NCBI RefSeq assembly: GCF_017084525.1
Contig: NZ_CP070950.1
Span: 248,001 to 312,000, forward strand
Direction: 5' to 3'
DNA: 64,000 nt
Source: Conexibacter sp. SYSU D00693
GTDB taxonomy: Bacteria; Actinomycetota; Thermoleophilia; Solirubrobacterales; Solirubrobacteraceae
This document shows, piece after piece, positions 36,463-44,230 of the stretch (position 1 is the stretch's first letter; the number at the start of each line of letters is the position of its first letter). A model generated the notes under the pieces. It was given only the letters and a program-made list of their open reading frames with translations. It ran no database searches and was not told the origin of the DNA. The position numbers and the translations under genes were made by a program.

Positions 36463-36747
36463 GTGATCGAGGTCGCCTTCACCTGCGCATCGGCCGCCGA
36501 CCGCGAGGCCTTCTCGTCCGCCCTGGCCTCGGTCGCCGACGTCCTGGGCGGCGAGGTCCTCGAGGAGGACCACCAGGTCCTCGCGCGCCTGCGCGACGTC
36601 GCGGACGTCCCGGACGCGGAGCGCCGCGCGCTGGCGCTGCGCGACGAGGCGTGCGCCGCGGCGGGGCTGGATCCCGCGTCGGTGCACGTGGGCGTGGGGG
36701 ACTGGACCCGGTCGCCGGAGGACCCGCCGGCGCCGGCCGACGCCTAG
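36463..36747 (+). CDS. small hypothetical protein
   Basis: 94 residues, alternating strands and helices (VAFTCASAADREAFSSALASV ... DHQVLARLRDVADVPDAERRALALRDEACAAAGL), of the size of a ferredoxin-like or ribonuclease-E-inhibitor RraB-like fold, but no firm match. GTG 36463 is preceded at 7 bases by TAGGGA, which also overlaps an AGGGAGG ribosome site. Its stop shares CTAG 36744-36747 with the frameshifted minus-strand gene. Confidence 0.6.
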   Translation: MIEVAFTCASAADREAFSSALASVADVLGGEVLEEDHQVLARLRDVADVPDAERRALALRDEACAAAGLDPASVHVGVGDWTRSPEDPPAPADA

Positions 36748-36972
36748 ACCCCGCGGACGCCCAGCAGGCGGTCGCCGACCGACACGAACAGGCGGTGGCG
36801 GACGAGCGCGATCGGACGGGCGCCGAGGCCTTCCGGGAGGGCCGTCGCGCGGGTGCGACCGGGCCTGCGTCCTGCAGCGTCGGCCTTGGCTTGGAGGCGG
36901 CGGGTGCGGCATCCGCCGCCCCGCCAGGAGCGTCGCAGCGAGGAGCACTCCCATGACCGACCGGCGCAGCAC
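36744..36972 (-). pseudogene. frameshifted small secreted-protein gene
   Basis: On the minus strand three successive frames each look coding. First comes a signal peptide from GTG 36972 or ATG 36954 (RRSVMGVLLAATLLAG), then, after a shift at a G-run near 36915, ADAAPAASKPRPTLQDAGPVAPA. After a second shift near 36853 comes LPEGLGARPIALVRHRLFV and SVGDRLLGVRGV, stopping at 36744. The last part has G/C at almost all third positions and ends in the CTAG shared with the upstream convergent gene, as real gene pairs here do. Two indels (or sequencing errors) break it. Function unknown. It fills most of the 304-base space before the tRNA. Confidence 0.5.
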
Positions 36973-37018
36973 GCGAGGGACAGCGGGTGCCGCGCGCGGA
37001 AGGTGCGCTGGAACGACG

Positions 37019-37044
37019 CGCGCCCCGCACGGTGGCGGGGCGCG
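37019..37044 (-). terminator. terminator hairpin of tRNA-Gln
   Basis: A 10-bp stem (CGCGCCCCGC-type arms, 37019-37028 and 37035-37044) with a 6-base loop lies 8 bases beyond the tRNA 3' end on the minus strand. Confidence 0.6.
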
Positions 37045-37051
37045 TCTCAGG

Positions 37052-37123
37052 CTGCCGGGCAGGGACTCGAACCCCGAATACTGGAACCAGAAACCAGCGT
37101 GTTGCCAATTACACCACCCGGCA
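37052..37123 (-). tRNA. tRNA-Gln (anticodon CTG)
   Basis: The minus strand folds as a cloverleaf: acceptor TGCCGGG/CCCGGCA, a D-arm with AATTGGCAACAC typical of tRNA-Gln, anticodon loop TTCTGGT giving anticodon CTG (reads CAG), T-arm GGTTCGAGTCC, discriminator G. The anticodon stem has one T-T apposition beside the loop. CCA is not encoded. A TATACT -10 lies upstream and a hairpin downstream. Confidence 0.92.
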
Positions 37124-37139
37124 AGGGGTGCGGCGGGGC

Positions 37140-37145
37140 AGTATA
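37140..37145 (-). promoter_or_regulatory. -10 hexamer of the tRNA-Gln gene
   Basis: TATACT on the minus strand, 16 bases before the tRNA 5' end; no clear -35 is seen. Confidence 0.55.
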
Positions 37146-37189
37146 GGCAACCTCGGCAGGTGACCTCCTGTCCGTGAGAGCCTCTGTCC

Positions 37190-37978
37190 GTGGGCCCACG
37201 ACCGCTCCTCGGGCAGCTGCCGCGCTCGCTCCTGGGGGTCGCGTTCGGGCTGGCGTGCCCGTTCGTCCTGGTCGGCACGGTGGTCACGTTCGCGTGGCTC
37301 TTCGCGCCGCTGTTCGCGCTCGTGGCGGTCGTCGCCGCGGGGTGCAGCCTCGTCGTCTCGGTCGTTGCCCTGATGGGCGCGTGGTCGCCGCGACCGGCCC
37401 TCCGGGCGGCCCAGCTCCTGGCCGCCGCGACCCTGGGCGCGTCGCTGGTCGTCCTCGGCGCCGCGAGCGCCGTGGCCGACGTCGACCGGCCGGTCCACCT
37501 GGTCCTCGTCGGCGGGTGCGCTTCGGGCCTGGCGGCGTTGCTGGCGGTGCTGCCGGTGCGCCGGTCGGCGCTCCGCGGCGCCGCCGGGGCCTTCGCCGGT
37601 GCCCTCGTCCTCGTCGCCGCCGGCACCGGCCTCGCCGCGGGCGCCGTCGTGGTGACCGACGACGGCGACGGCGGCTGCGACGCCTTCCGCTTCGACGCCG
37701 CCCGCTGGTCGTCCCTCCGCGCCGCCGCTCCGCATGCGCTCGAGGACCCCGGCGAGACCACCGAGCTCGAGCGCCTCGCCGGCGACCTCGCCCGCTGCGC
37801 CACCCTCACCGGCCTCACCCGCCACCAGGTCCGCACCCTCCTCGGCCCACCCGACACGGGCTCCCGCACGACCTGGTCCTACGTCCTCGGCACCACCAAC
37901 GACGCCTACGGCCCCGGCGACCAGCACCTCCTCTCGCTCACCTTCCGCGCCGGCCACCTCACCTCCGCCACCACCTGA
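37190..37978 (+). CDS. membrane protein with a C-terminal SmpA/OmlA-like motif
   Basis: 262 residues with about five hydrophobic helices (15-165) and an extracytoplasmic C-terminus (about 170-262). The latter contains LTRHQVRTLLGPPDTGSRTTWSYVLG, like the SmpA/OmlA (BamE-like) motif used for small structural folds. Function unknown. GTG 37190 is chosen as the first start that gives the membrane part. The codon use in the last ~80 residues is strongly C-ended. It is followed by the REP repeats. Confidence 0.6.
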   Translation: MGPRPLLGQLPRSLLGVAFGLACPFVLVGTVVTFAWLFAPLFALVAVVAAGCSLVVSVVALMGAWSPRPALRAAQLLAAATLGASLVVLGAASAVADVDRPVHLVLVGGCASGLAALLAVLPVRRSALRGAAGAFAGALVLVAAGTGLAAGAVVVTDDGDGGCDAFRFDAARWSSLRAAAPHALEDPGETTELERLAGDLARCATLTGLTRHQVRTLLGPPDTGSRTTWSYVLGTTNDAYGPGDQHLLSLTFRAGHLTSATT

Positions 37979-37980
37979 CA

Positions 37981-38071
37981 CTCGGGTCAGACCCCGTCGC
38001 ACGCTCGGGGTCAGACCCCGTCGCACGGGGTGCCAGGGCTTGTCGCATGCTCGGGGTCAGACCCCGTCGCA
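37981..38071. repeat. three REP-type palindromes upstream of the RAYT gene
   Basis: Copies at 37981-38001 (one G missing), 38003-38025 and 38049-38071. Each has the palindromic core GGGTCAGACCCC flanked by GCTC on the left and GTCGCA on the right. They are in the opposite orientation to the array downstream of the transposase gene, so together they frame it as inverted elements. Confidence 0.88.
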
Positions 38072-38114
38072 TCGAGAGGGGGCGAACTTGGGGCCCTTCG
38101 GACCTACAGGGGAC

Positions 38115-38909
38115 ATGCCACGTGCACCACGACCCCTTGCGGCGGACCTCACCTACCACGTCACGGCGCAGGCGATCCCCGGGGCGAAGCTCATCGTGGA
38201 CCCGCGGGACGCGGAGCTCTACCTCGCGCTGCTCGCACGGACCGTGTTCCAGCGGGGCTGGCTCTGCCTCGCCTACTGCCTCATGCTCGACCACATCCAC
38301 CTGCTGGTCACGACGCCGGCTCCCGACCTGCACGACGGCATGCGCGACCTCCACGGGAGGTTCGTGAGCCGCCGGCACAAGACGCGAGGGGCATGGGGCG
38401 CGCTGTTCGCTCGGCGCTACGACGCCAAGGTGGTGCAGGACCAGAACCACCTCCTGGAAGCGCTGCGGTACATCCCGCTCAACCCGGTTCGCGGCGGGCT
38501 CTGCCTCGCTCCCGCAGCGTGGCCGTGGTCGAGCCATCGGGCCATGGCGGGTGTCGAGCCCGCGCCGGCGTTCCTGGCCCTCGACCAGGCGGTCCGGCAC
38601 ATCGCGGCCTGGGACGGACGCGCCGCGCCCGCCGCCTACTTCGACCTCCTCCGGCGCGCCGACCGTCTCTCGGACCGCTCCCGCGAGCTGCTCGAGCACG
38701 AGGCGCAGGCCGCTCCTGCGGGCCGTTCGCCGATCGCGGCGCCGAAGCCCGAGTGGGACGCCGCCGAGTTCCTCGGTCGGACGCCCACGGACGAGCTCGT
38801 CCACGCGGCGCACCGCCTCTACGGGCACTCGCTGGAGGACATCGGCGCGCACCTCGGCCAGCACCGCACGACCATCGCGCGGCGCATCGCCCGATGCGAC
38901 GGGGTCTGA
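38115..38909 (+). CDS. REP-associated tyrosine transposase (RAYT, Y1_Tnp family)
   Basis: 264 residues. HUH endonuclease signature: YCLMLDHIHLLVT (His-x-His metal site) and the nucleophile tyrosine in LRYIPLNPVRGGL; also GRFVSRRHKTRGAWGALFARRYD. The C-terminal part (about 215-260) holds a helix-turn-helix-like segment (TDELVHAAHRLYGHSLEDIGAHLGQHRTTIARRIA). RAYTs are domesticated single-strand transposases that process REP palindromes. ATG 38115 follows an AGGGGAC ribosome site. The last five codons and the TGA lie inside the first REP copy of the downstream array. The reading frame is intact, so it may be active. Confidence 0.92.
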   Translation: MPRAPRPLAADLTYHVTAQAIPGAKLIVDPRDAELYLALLARTVFQRGWLCLAYCLMLDHIHLLVTTPAPDLHDGMRDLHGRFVSRRHKTRGAWGALFARRYDAKVVQDQNHLLEALRYIPLNPVRGGLCLAPAAWPWSSHRAMAGVEPAPAFLALDQAVRHIAAWDGRAAPAAYFDLLRRADRLSDRSRELLEHEAQAAPAGRSPIAAPKPEWDAAEFLGRTPTDELVHAAHRLYGHSLEDIGAHLGQHRTTIARRIARCDGV

Positions 38910-39004
38910 CCCCGAGCGGGGCGTGCGACGGGGTCTGACCCCGAGCGGGGCGTGCGACGGGGTCTGACCCCGAGCGGGGGGTGCGACGGGGTCTGACCCC
39001 GAGC
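38895..39004 (+). repeat. tandem REP array, 29-base period, four copies
   Basis: Copies start at 38895, 38924, 38953 and 38982, exactly 29 bases apart. Each begins TGCGACGGGGTCTGACCCCG followed by AGC and a six-base GC filler (the third differs by one base). The GGGGTCTGACCCC core folds as a hairpin. The first copy contains the RAYT stop; the last ends 8 bases before the TACGGT promoter element of the SDR gene. There are no unique spacers, so it is not CRISPR. Confidence 0.92.
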
Positions 39005-39024
39005 GCTGTTGTACGGTGCCGTTC

Positions 39025-39885
39025 ATGGGATTGCCGGGGGTGCGGGATGACGGGACGGCGCTGGTGACCGGGGCGAGCTCCGGGATCGGCGAGGAGTTCG
39101 CGCGGCAGCTGGCGGCGAAGGGCTACGGCGTCACGCTGGTGGCCCGGCGGCGCGAGCGGCTGGAGGCGCTGGCGGAGGAGCTGCGCAAGGCGCACGGCGT
39201 GCGGGTGGAGGTGGCGCCGTGCGACCTCGCCGACCAGGACGCCTGCGAGCGGCTGGTGCGCGACGTCGAGGCGCAGGGGCTGACCATCGACGTCCTCGTC
39301 AACAACGCCGGGTTCGGCATCTACCGCGCGTTCGCCAGCAGCGACCTCGACCGGGAGTTCGAGCAGCTGGCGGTGCTGGTCGGGGCCGTGGTGCAGCTCG
39401 ACGGGCTCGTGCTGCCGGGGATGCTCGAGCGAGGGCGGGGAGCGATCATCAACGTGTCGTCGACGGCCGGGCTCCAGCCGCTGCCGGGCAACGGCACCTA
39501 CGCGGCGTGCAAGGCGTTCGTGCAGCTCCACACCGAGGCGCTGCACGAGGAGGTCCGGGGGACCGGCGTCACGGTGACCGCCGTCGCGCCCGGGCCGGTG
39601 AGGACCGAGTTCCAGGAGACCTCGGAGCCCCTGTTCGCCGAGCGGCTGCCGGGCTTCGTGTGGGCCAGCGCCGAGCGCGTCGCCCGCGACGGCCTCAGAG
39701 CCGCCGAGAAGGGCAAGCGCTCGGTGATCCCCGGGGGCCTGGCGACCAAGCTCTTCTTCGGGCCCAACCGCCACCTGCCCGTGGGGCTCTCGCTGCCCGT
39801 CGCCCGCCGGCTCATGAGCAAGGAGATCGCGGCGCCCGCCGCGGGGGCCCGCCAGCTCACCGGCGGCGACCCCGGGACCCCCTAG
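39025..39885 (+). CDS. short-chain dehydrogenase/reductase
   Basis: 286 residues, classical SDR: TGASSGIG cofactor loop, NNAGFG, catalytic Ser in INVSSTAG, YAACK (Tyr-x3-Lys), and APGPVRTEF. The Arg pair after the second strand (VARRRERL) suggests NADPH. Substrate unknown; similar proteins are DltE-type or acyl/steroid reductases. ATG 39025 was preferred to GTG 39016 because TACGGT (39012-39017) lies exactly 7 bases upstream. It shares CTAG 39882-39885 with the cupin. Confidence 0.88.
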   Translation: MGLPGVRDDGTALVTGASSGIGEEFARQLAAKGYGVTLVARRRERLEALAEELRKAHGVRVEVAPCDLADQDACERLVRDVEAQGLTIDVLVNNAGFGIYRAFASSDLDREFEQLAVLVGAVVQLDGLVLPGMLERGRGAIINVSSTAGLQPLPGNGTYAACKAFVQLHTEALHEEVRGTGVTVTAVAPGPVRTEFQETSEPLFAERLPGFVWASAERVARDGLRAAEKGKRSVIPGGLATKLFFGPNRHLPVGLSLPVARRLMSKEIAAPAAGARQLTGGDPGTP

Positions 39886-40355
39886 CCCGTCTCGCCGTCG
39901 TAGTAGTCCACCGCGTCGGCCTGGCGGAACAGCAGCCGGCGCGGCTCCTGGCCGGGGTAGACGCCGACCTTCCCGCTGTCGGGGTAGAAGGTCGCCGCCG
40001 GCGCCCTGACCGACGACCAGAGCAGGACGCGCGCGGGTTCGTCGCCCGCGTTGAAGACCTTGTGCGCACCCTCCGGCGCGGCGGCGAAGAAGACGACGTC
40101 GCCCTCCTCGAGCTGGTGCTCGCCCGACGGGGTCCGGACCGACGGACGACCGCGGACCACGAGCAACCACTCCTCCTCGGCCGCCTCCCAGTGGTAGGGG
40201 CAGACGGCCTGGCCCGGCGGGAGGTCGTAGACCGACGCGCCCGTCTCGCGGGCGCCGACGCCCGGCCCGAGGCGGCGCATGGCGGCCTGGAAGCCGGGCG
40301 GGTCCTCGGGATCCGTCTCGCCCCCCTCGCCGTGCAGGACGTTGAAGCGCTCCAT
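39882..40355 (-). CDS. single-domain cupin protein
   Basis: 157 residues. A conserved RmlC-type cupin with metal-binding-like residues in CPYHWEAAEEEWLLVVRG (His, Glu, Glu) and the second motif around EGAHKVFNAGDEPARVLLW (His). The rest contains VVFFAAAPEG. Such proteins bind a metal and small molecule; no reaction can be named. ATG 40355 follows an AGGAGG site. It is convergent with the SDR gene and 32 bases downstream of the ABC transporter genes, all on the minus strand. Confidence 0.8.
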   Translation of the reverse strand: MERFNVLHGEGGETDPEDPPGFQAAMRRLGPGVGARETGASVYDLPPGQAVCPYHWEAAEEEWLLVVRGRPSVRTPSGEHQLEEGDVVFFAAAPEGAHKVFNAGDEPARVLLWSSVRAPAATFYPDSGKVGVYPGQEPRRLLFRQADAVDYYDGETG

Positions 40356-40387
40356 GCGCGCCTCCTACCCGCGAGACGGCCGAGCCG

Positions 40388-42208
40388 CTACGCCGCCGCC
40401 TGCTGTGCCCAGTCGCGGTGCAGGCGCCAGTACGCGCCCTGCGCGGCCAGCAGCTCGTCGTGCGTGCCCGCCTCGACGATCCGCCCGCCGTCGAGGACGA
40501 CGATCCGCCCGGCCTGCCGGATCGTCGACAGCCGGTGGGCGATGACGAACGCCGTGCGGCCCGCCAGCAGCCGCCGCAGTCCCTGCTCGATCCGCCCCTC
40601 CGTGTGCAGGTCGACGTTCGACGTCGCCTCGTCGAGCACGAGGATCCGCGGGTCGGCCACGAGCGCCCGCGCGAAGGCCACGAGCTGGCGCTGGCCCGCC
40701 GAGAGCTGCACGCCACGCTCGCCGATCTGCGTGTCCAGCCCCTCGGGCAGGCGCTCGACGACCTCCCACGCACCGACCGCCCGGCATGCCGCCTCGAGCT
40801 CCTGCGCCGTGGCCTCTGGCCGCCCGAACGCGACGTTCTCGCGCACCGTCCCGCTGAACAGGAACGCCTCCTGCGGGACGATCCCCATCTGCGAGCGCAG
40901 CGACTGCGCCGTGACCTCTCGCAGGTCGCGGCCGTCGACGAGGACCGCGCCCGACGTGGGGTCGTAGAAGCGCGCCACGAGCTTGGCCAGCGTCGACTTG
41001 CCCGCGCCCGTCGCGCCCACGAGCGCCACCGTCTGTCCCGGGGGCACGTGCAGCGAGACGTCGTCCAGCGCGAGCTTCAGCTCGTCGTCCTCGGTGCGGT
41101 AGGCGAAGGTCACGTCGCGCAGCTCGACCTCGCCGCGCAGCGGCCGCGGCAGCTCGACGGCGTCCGGCGCGTCGCGCAGGGAGGGCTCCTCGTCGAGCAG
41201 CTCGAAGATCTTGTCCAGGGCCGCCATCCCGGACTGGTAGGTCGTGTAGACCTGCGACAGCTGCCCGATCGGGTCGAAGAACCCGTTGAGCGCCGCGACG
41301 AAGCCGACCAGCACGCCGACGGTCAGCGACCCGTCGAGCACCTGCCCGCCGCCGATGAGCAGCACCGCGACGGTCGCCAGCGACGAGACGAACTCGACCG
41401 CCGGGAAGTACGACGCGTTGAGCTTGACCGTCACGAGGTTGGCCGCCCGGTTGGCGTCGTTGAGCTCCTCGAAGCGCTCGCGGTGGCGCGGCTCGGCCGC
41501 GAAGGCCTTGACGACGCGCACCCCGCTCAGCGTCTCCTGCAGGTAGGCCGTGATCGCGCCGATCGTCTCCCGCGTGCGCCGGAACGCGTCCGCGCTGGCC
41601 AGCCGGAACAGGAACGACCCGACCGCCATGACCGGGAAGATGAGGAACACCACGAGCGCCAGCTCGACGTCGAACAGCAGCAGGATCACGACCGACCCGA
41701 TGAGCGTCAGCGACGCCTGGAACAGCGTCGTGACGCTGTCGGTGACCATCGCGTTGAGCGCCTCGACGTCGTTGGTCATCCGGCTGATCAGGACCCCCGC
41801 CGGCCGCCGCTCGTAGAAGCCGACCGGCTGCTCCTGCAGGTGGCGGAACAGCTGGAGGCGCAGGTCCTGCAGCGCCCGCTGGCCGACCCAGTTCGTGAGG
41901 TAGGTCTGCAGCGCCGACGTGATCCAGACGAGCACCGCGCTCACCACGAACAGCGCGACGACGAGGTCGAGCTCGCCGAGGTCGCCGTCCGTGATCCCGT
42001 GGTCGATCGCGCGCTGGGCCAGCGGTGCCGGCGCCAGTCCGGCCGCCGTCCCCACCACGAGGGCGGCGAACATCGCCGCCACCCGCCACCGGTAGGGCGC
42101 GAGCAGCGCGACGAGGCCCCGCACCTTGCGCCCGCGCCCTCGCGTGGACTGCAGCCGCCGGCGCAGCTCGGCCCGCCGCGAGACCGCGGCCCGCTCGCCG
42201 GGCCTCAC
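40388..42208 (-). CDS. ABC exporter half, subunit B
   Basis: 606 residues: about six membrane helices (1-330) and a nucleotide-binding domain (about 360-600). Walker A is GATGAGKST, Walker B ILVLDEAT with the catalytic Glu, but the signature is LSAGQRQL instead of LSGGQ, and the H-loop FVIAHRLST is intact. The neighbouring subunit is its mirror, so the pair forms a heterodimer with one degenerate ATP site, as in TM287/288. Exported substrate (drug, lipid or peptide) unknown. Start GTG 42208 overlaps the upstream stop by 4 bases; the longer open frame upstream is shadow. Confidence 0.93.
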   Translation of the reverse strand: MRPGERAAVSRRAELRRRLQSTRGRGRKVRGLVALLAPYRWRVAAMFAALVVGTAAGLAPAPLAQRAIDHGITDGDLGELDLVVALFVVSAVLVWITSALQTYLTNWVGQRALQDLRLQLFRHLQEQPVGFYERRPAGVLISRMTNDVEALNAMVTDSVTTLFQASLTLIGSVVILLLFDVELALVVFLIFPVMAVGSFLFRLASADAFRRTRETIGAITAYLQETLSGVRVVKAFAAEPRHRERFEELNDANRAANLVTVKLNASYFPAVEFVSSLATVAVLLIGGGQVLDGSLTVGVLVGFVAALNGFFDPIGQLSQVYTTYQSGMAALDKIFELLDEEPSLRDAPDAVELPRPLRGEVELRDVTFAYRTEDDELKLALDDVSLHVPPGQTVALVGATGAGKSTLAKLVARFYDPTSGAVLVDGRDLREVTAQSLRSQMGIVPQEAFLFSGTVRENVAFGRPEATAQELEAACRAVGAWEVVERLPEGLDTQIGERGVQLSAGQRQLVAFARALVADPRILVLDEATSNVDLHTEGRIEQGLRRLLAGRTAFVIAHRLSTIRQAGRIVVLDGGRIVEAGTHDELLAAQGAYWRLHRDWAQQAAA

Positions 42209-43974
42209 AGCCCCGCCACCTCGCGCTCGACGGGCGAGCGCGTGAGGAAGACCTGGTCGGGCAGCCCCTTCTCGACGATCTCGCGGTACAGCGGCGAGAC
42301 CTCGACGAGCTCGTCGTGCGACCCGTGCGCCGCCACGCGTCCGTCCTCGAGCACGACGACCTCGTCGGCCAGCGCGATCGTCGACAGGCGGTGGGCGATG
42401 ACGAACGTCGTGCGGCCCGCCATGACCTCGCGCAGCGCCGTCTTGATGCCCTGCTCGGTGCTCGCGTCCACCGCGCTGGTGGCGTCGTCGAGCACGAGGA
42501 TCCGCGGGTCGGACACGAACGCGCGCGCGATCGCCAGGCGCTGGCGCTGGCCGCCGCTGAGCGTCATCCCGCGCTCGCCCACGCGCGTGTCGTAGCCGTC
42601 GGGCAGCCGGGTGACGAAGTCGTGGGCCTGCGCGCGGCGGGCCGCGACCTCGATCTCCTCGCGCGTCGCGTCCGGCCGCCCGTAGGCGATGTTCTCCGCC
42701 ACCGTCGCGCTGAACAGGAACGGGTCGTCGTCGACGATCGCGATCTCCCGGCGCAGGGCGAAGACGTCGACCGACCGCACGTCGGCGCCGTCGATGACCA
42801 CCGCGCCGTCCGAGACGTCGTAGAGCCGCGCGAGCAGCGAGACGAGCGTCGTCTTGCCCGAGCCGGTGCCGCCGACCAGCGCGACCGTCCGGCCGGCCTC
42901 GACCTCGAGCGACACGCTCGACAGCGCCGGCCCCGTCGCGCCCTCGTAGGCGAACGTCACGTCGCGCAGCTCGACGCGCCCGCCGCCCTCGGGGAGCCCC
43001 GGCGCGCCCGGCGGCGAGACGATCCGCGGCTCGCGGTCGAGCACCTGGAACAGCCGCGCGCCCGACGCCGTCGCCCGCTGGGCCAGCCCGAGCGACATGC
43101 CCAGCTGGCGCATCGGCGACAGCAGCATGAGCAGGTAGGAGTAGAAGGCCACGAAGTCGCCGAGGTCCATCTGGCCCTCGACGACGCGCCGGCCGCCGAG
43201 CAGCAGGACGATCGCCAGCCCGATCTGCGGCAGGAACCCGATGAGGGGCTGGTAGGTCGCCTGCAGGCGCGTCGACACCATCGACTGGTCGAACACCCGT
43301 CGCGTCGAGCCGGCGAAGCGCTCGAGCTGGCGGTCCTCGCGCGCGAACGCCTTGACGACGCGCACGCCGGTGATCGACTCCTCGGTGTCGGCCGTCAGCT
43401 CCGCGAGGCGCTGCTGGACCTCCTGCAGCGCGGGCCGCGACCGCCGCCCGTAGCGGAAGGCCACGTAGACCACGAGCGGCACCGGCACCAGCGACAGCAG
43501 CGCCAGCTCCCAGTCCACGACGACCATGGCGATCGACGCGAGCACGATGGTGAGCGCGCTCTGCATGAGGAAGACCAGGCCGTAGCCGAGGAAGAACCGG
43601 ACGGCCTGCAGGTCGACCGTCGCCCGCGACATGAGCTGGCCCGTCTGCTGGCGGTCGAAGAACGCGAGCTCGAGCGCGAGCAGGTGGCCGTAGACGCGGC
43701 GGCGGAGGTCCTGCTCGACCCCGAGCGAGACGCGGCCCGCCACGAGCCGGCGAGAGACGGTCAGCGCGAGGCGCAGGACGCCGGCGATCGCGACCACCAC
43801 GGCGAGCAGCTGGAGGCCCGGCTCGTCGCCGTCCTGGATGCGGTCGATCGCGCGGCCCGTGAGCCACGGGATGGCGACGGTCATGACCATCGCGCACGCC
43901 GCGAGCACCGCCGACAGGGCGACGCCGCGGCGGTAGGGCGCCAGGAAGCCGAGGAGTCGCCGGAACGTGGGCAC
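42205..43974 (-). CDS. ABC exporter half, subunit A
   Basis: 589 residues: about six helices (15-320) and an NBD (about 345-580). Walker A is GGTGSGKTT and the signature is canonical (LSGGQRQR), but Walker B reads ILVLDDAT with Asp replacing the catalytic Glu. Its D-loop is SAVD and the H-loop AHRLST. Combined with subunit B (LSAGQ), one composite site would be degenerate and the other competent. GTG 43974 is 9 bases after TAGACT. It is divergent from the small zinc protein. Confidence 0.93.
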   Translation of the reverse strand: MPTFRRLLGFLAPYRRGVALSAVLAACAMVMTVAIPWLTGRAIDRIQDGDEPGLQLLAVVVAIAGVLRLALTVSRRLVAGRVSLGVEQDLRRRVYGHLLALELAFFDRQQTGQLMSRATVDLQAVRFFLGYGLVFLMQSALTIVLASIAMVVVDWELALLSLVPVPLVVYVAFRYGRRSRPALQEVQQRLAELTADTEESITGVRVVKAFAREDRQLERFAGSTRRVFDQSMVSTRLQATYQPLIGFLPQIGLAIVLLLGGRRVVEGQMDLGDFVAFYSYLLMLLSPMRQLGMSLGLAQRATASGARLFQVLDREPRIVSPPGAPGLPEGGGRVELRDVTFAYEGATGPALSSVSLEVEAGRTVALVGGTGSGKTTLVSLLARLYDVSDGAVVIDGADVRSVDVFALRREIAIVDDDPFLFSATVAENIAYGRPDATREEIEVAARRAQAHDFVTRLPDGYDTRVGERGMTLSGGQRQRLAIARAFVSDPRILVLDDATSAVDASTEQGIKTALREVMAGRTTFVIAHRLSTIALADEVVVLEDGRVAAHGSHDELVEVSPLYREIVEKGLPDQVFLTRSPVEREVAGL

Positions 43975-44038
43975 GACCCACCGAGTCTAGGAACCGCGCC
44001 CGCGGCCGCCGCCGTCGTGCGTGCCAGGATGCCCGCCC

Positions 44039-44230
44039 GTGCCCGCCTTCGGCCTCTGCGACCGCTGCGCCCACCAGCGGATCGTCCGCAGCGGCCGCGG
44101 CTCGGTGTTCTCGATGTGCGAGCTGGGCCGCAAGGACCCGGACTGGCCCAAGTACCCGCGGATGCCGGTGCTCGCCTGCCCGCGCCACGAGCCCGCGCCG
44201 CCGCCCGCGCCCGAGGCGTCCGAGCGCTAG
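44039..44230 (+). CDS. small zinc-ribbon-like protein
   Basis: 63 residues with CDRC near the start and two later cysteines (MCELGRKDPDWPKYPRMPVLACP), a four-cysteine metal site pattern, then a Pro/Ala tail. No named family. GTG 44039 is preferred to GTG 44021, as it starts right at the conserved part. It is divergent from the ABC exporter and shares CTAG 44227-44230 with the next gene. Confidence 0.6.
   Translation: MPAFGLCDRCAHQRIVRSGRGSVFSMCELGRKDPDWPKYPRMPVLACPRHEPAPPPAPEASER

Noticed and set aside
37734-38114. N-terminal extension of the RAYT gene through the upstream repeats
   Set aside because: It would be translated palindromic repeats and the antiphase of the membrane-protein gene; the ribosome site and homology support ATG 38115.
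38895-39004. CRISPR array
   Set aside because: The 29-base period is one continuous repeat without unique spacers, no cas gene is near, and the unit is a REP palindrome linked to the RAYT.
40388-44188. A 1266-residue minus-strand frame that would fuse both ABC subunits
   Set aside because: Only the part up to 42208 encodes ABC subunit B; the rest is an out-of-frame reading of subunit A, which has its own complete frame.
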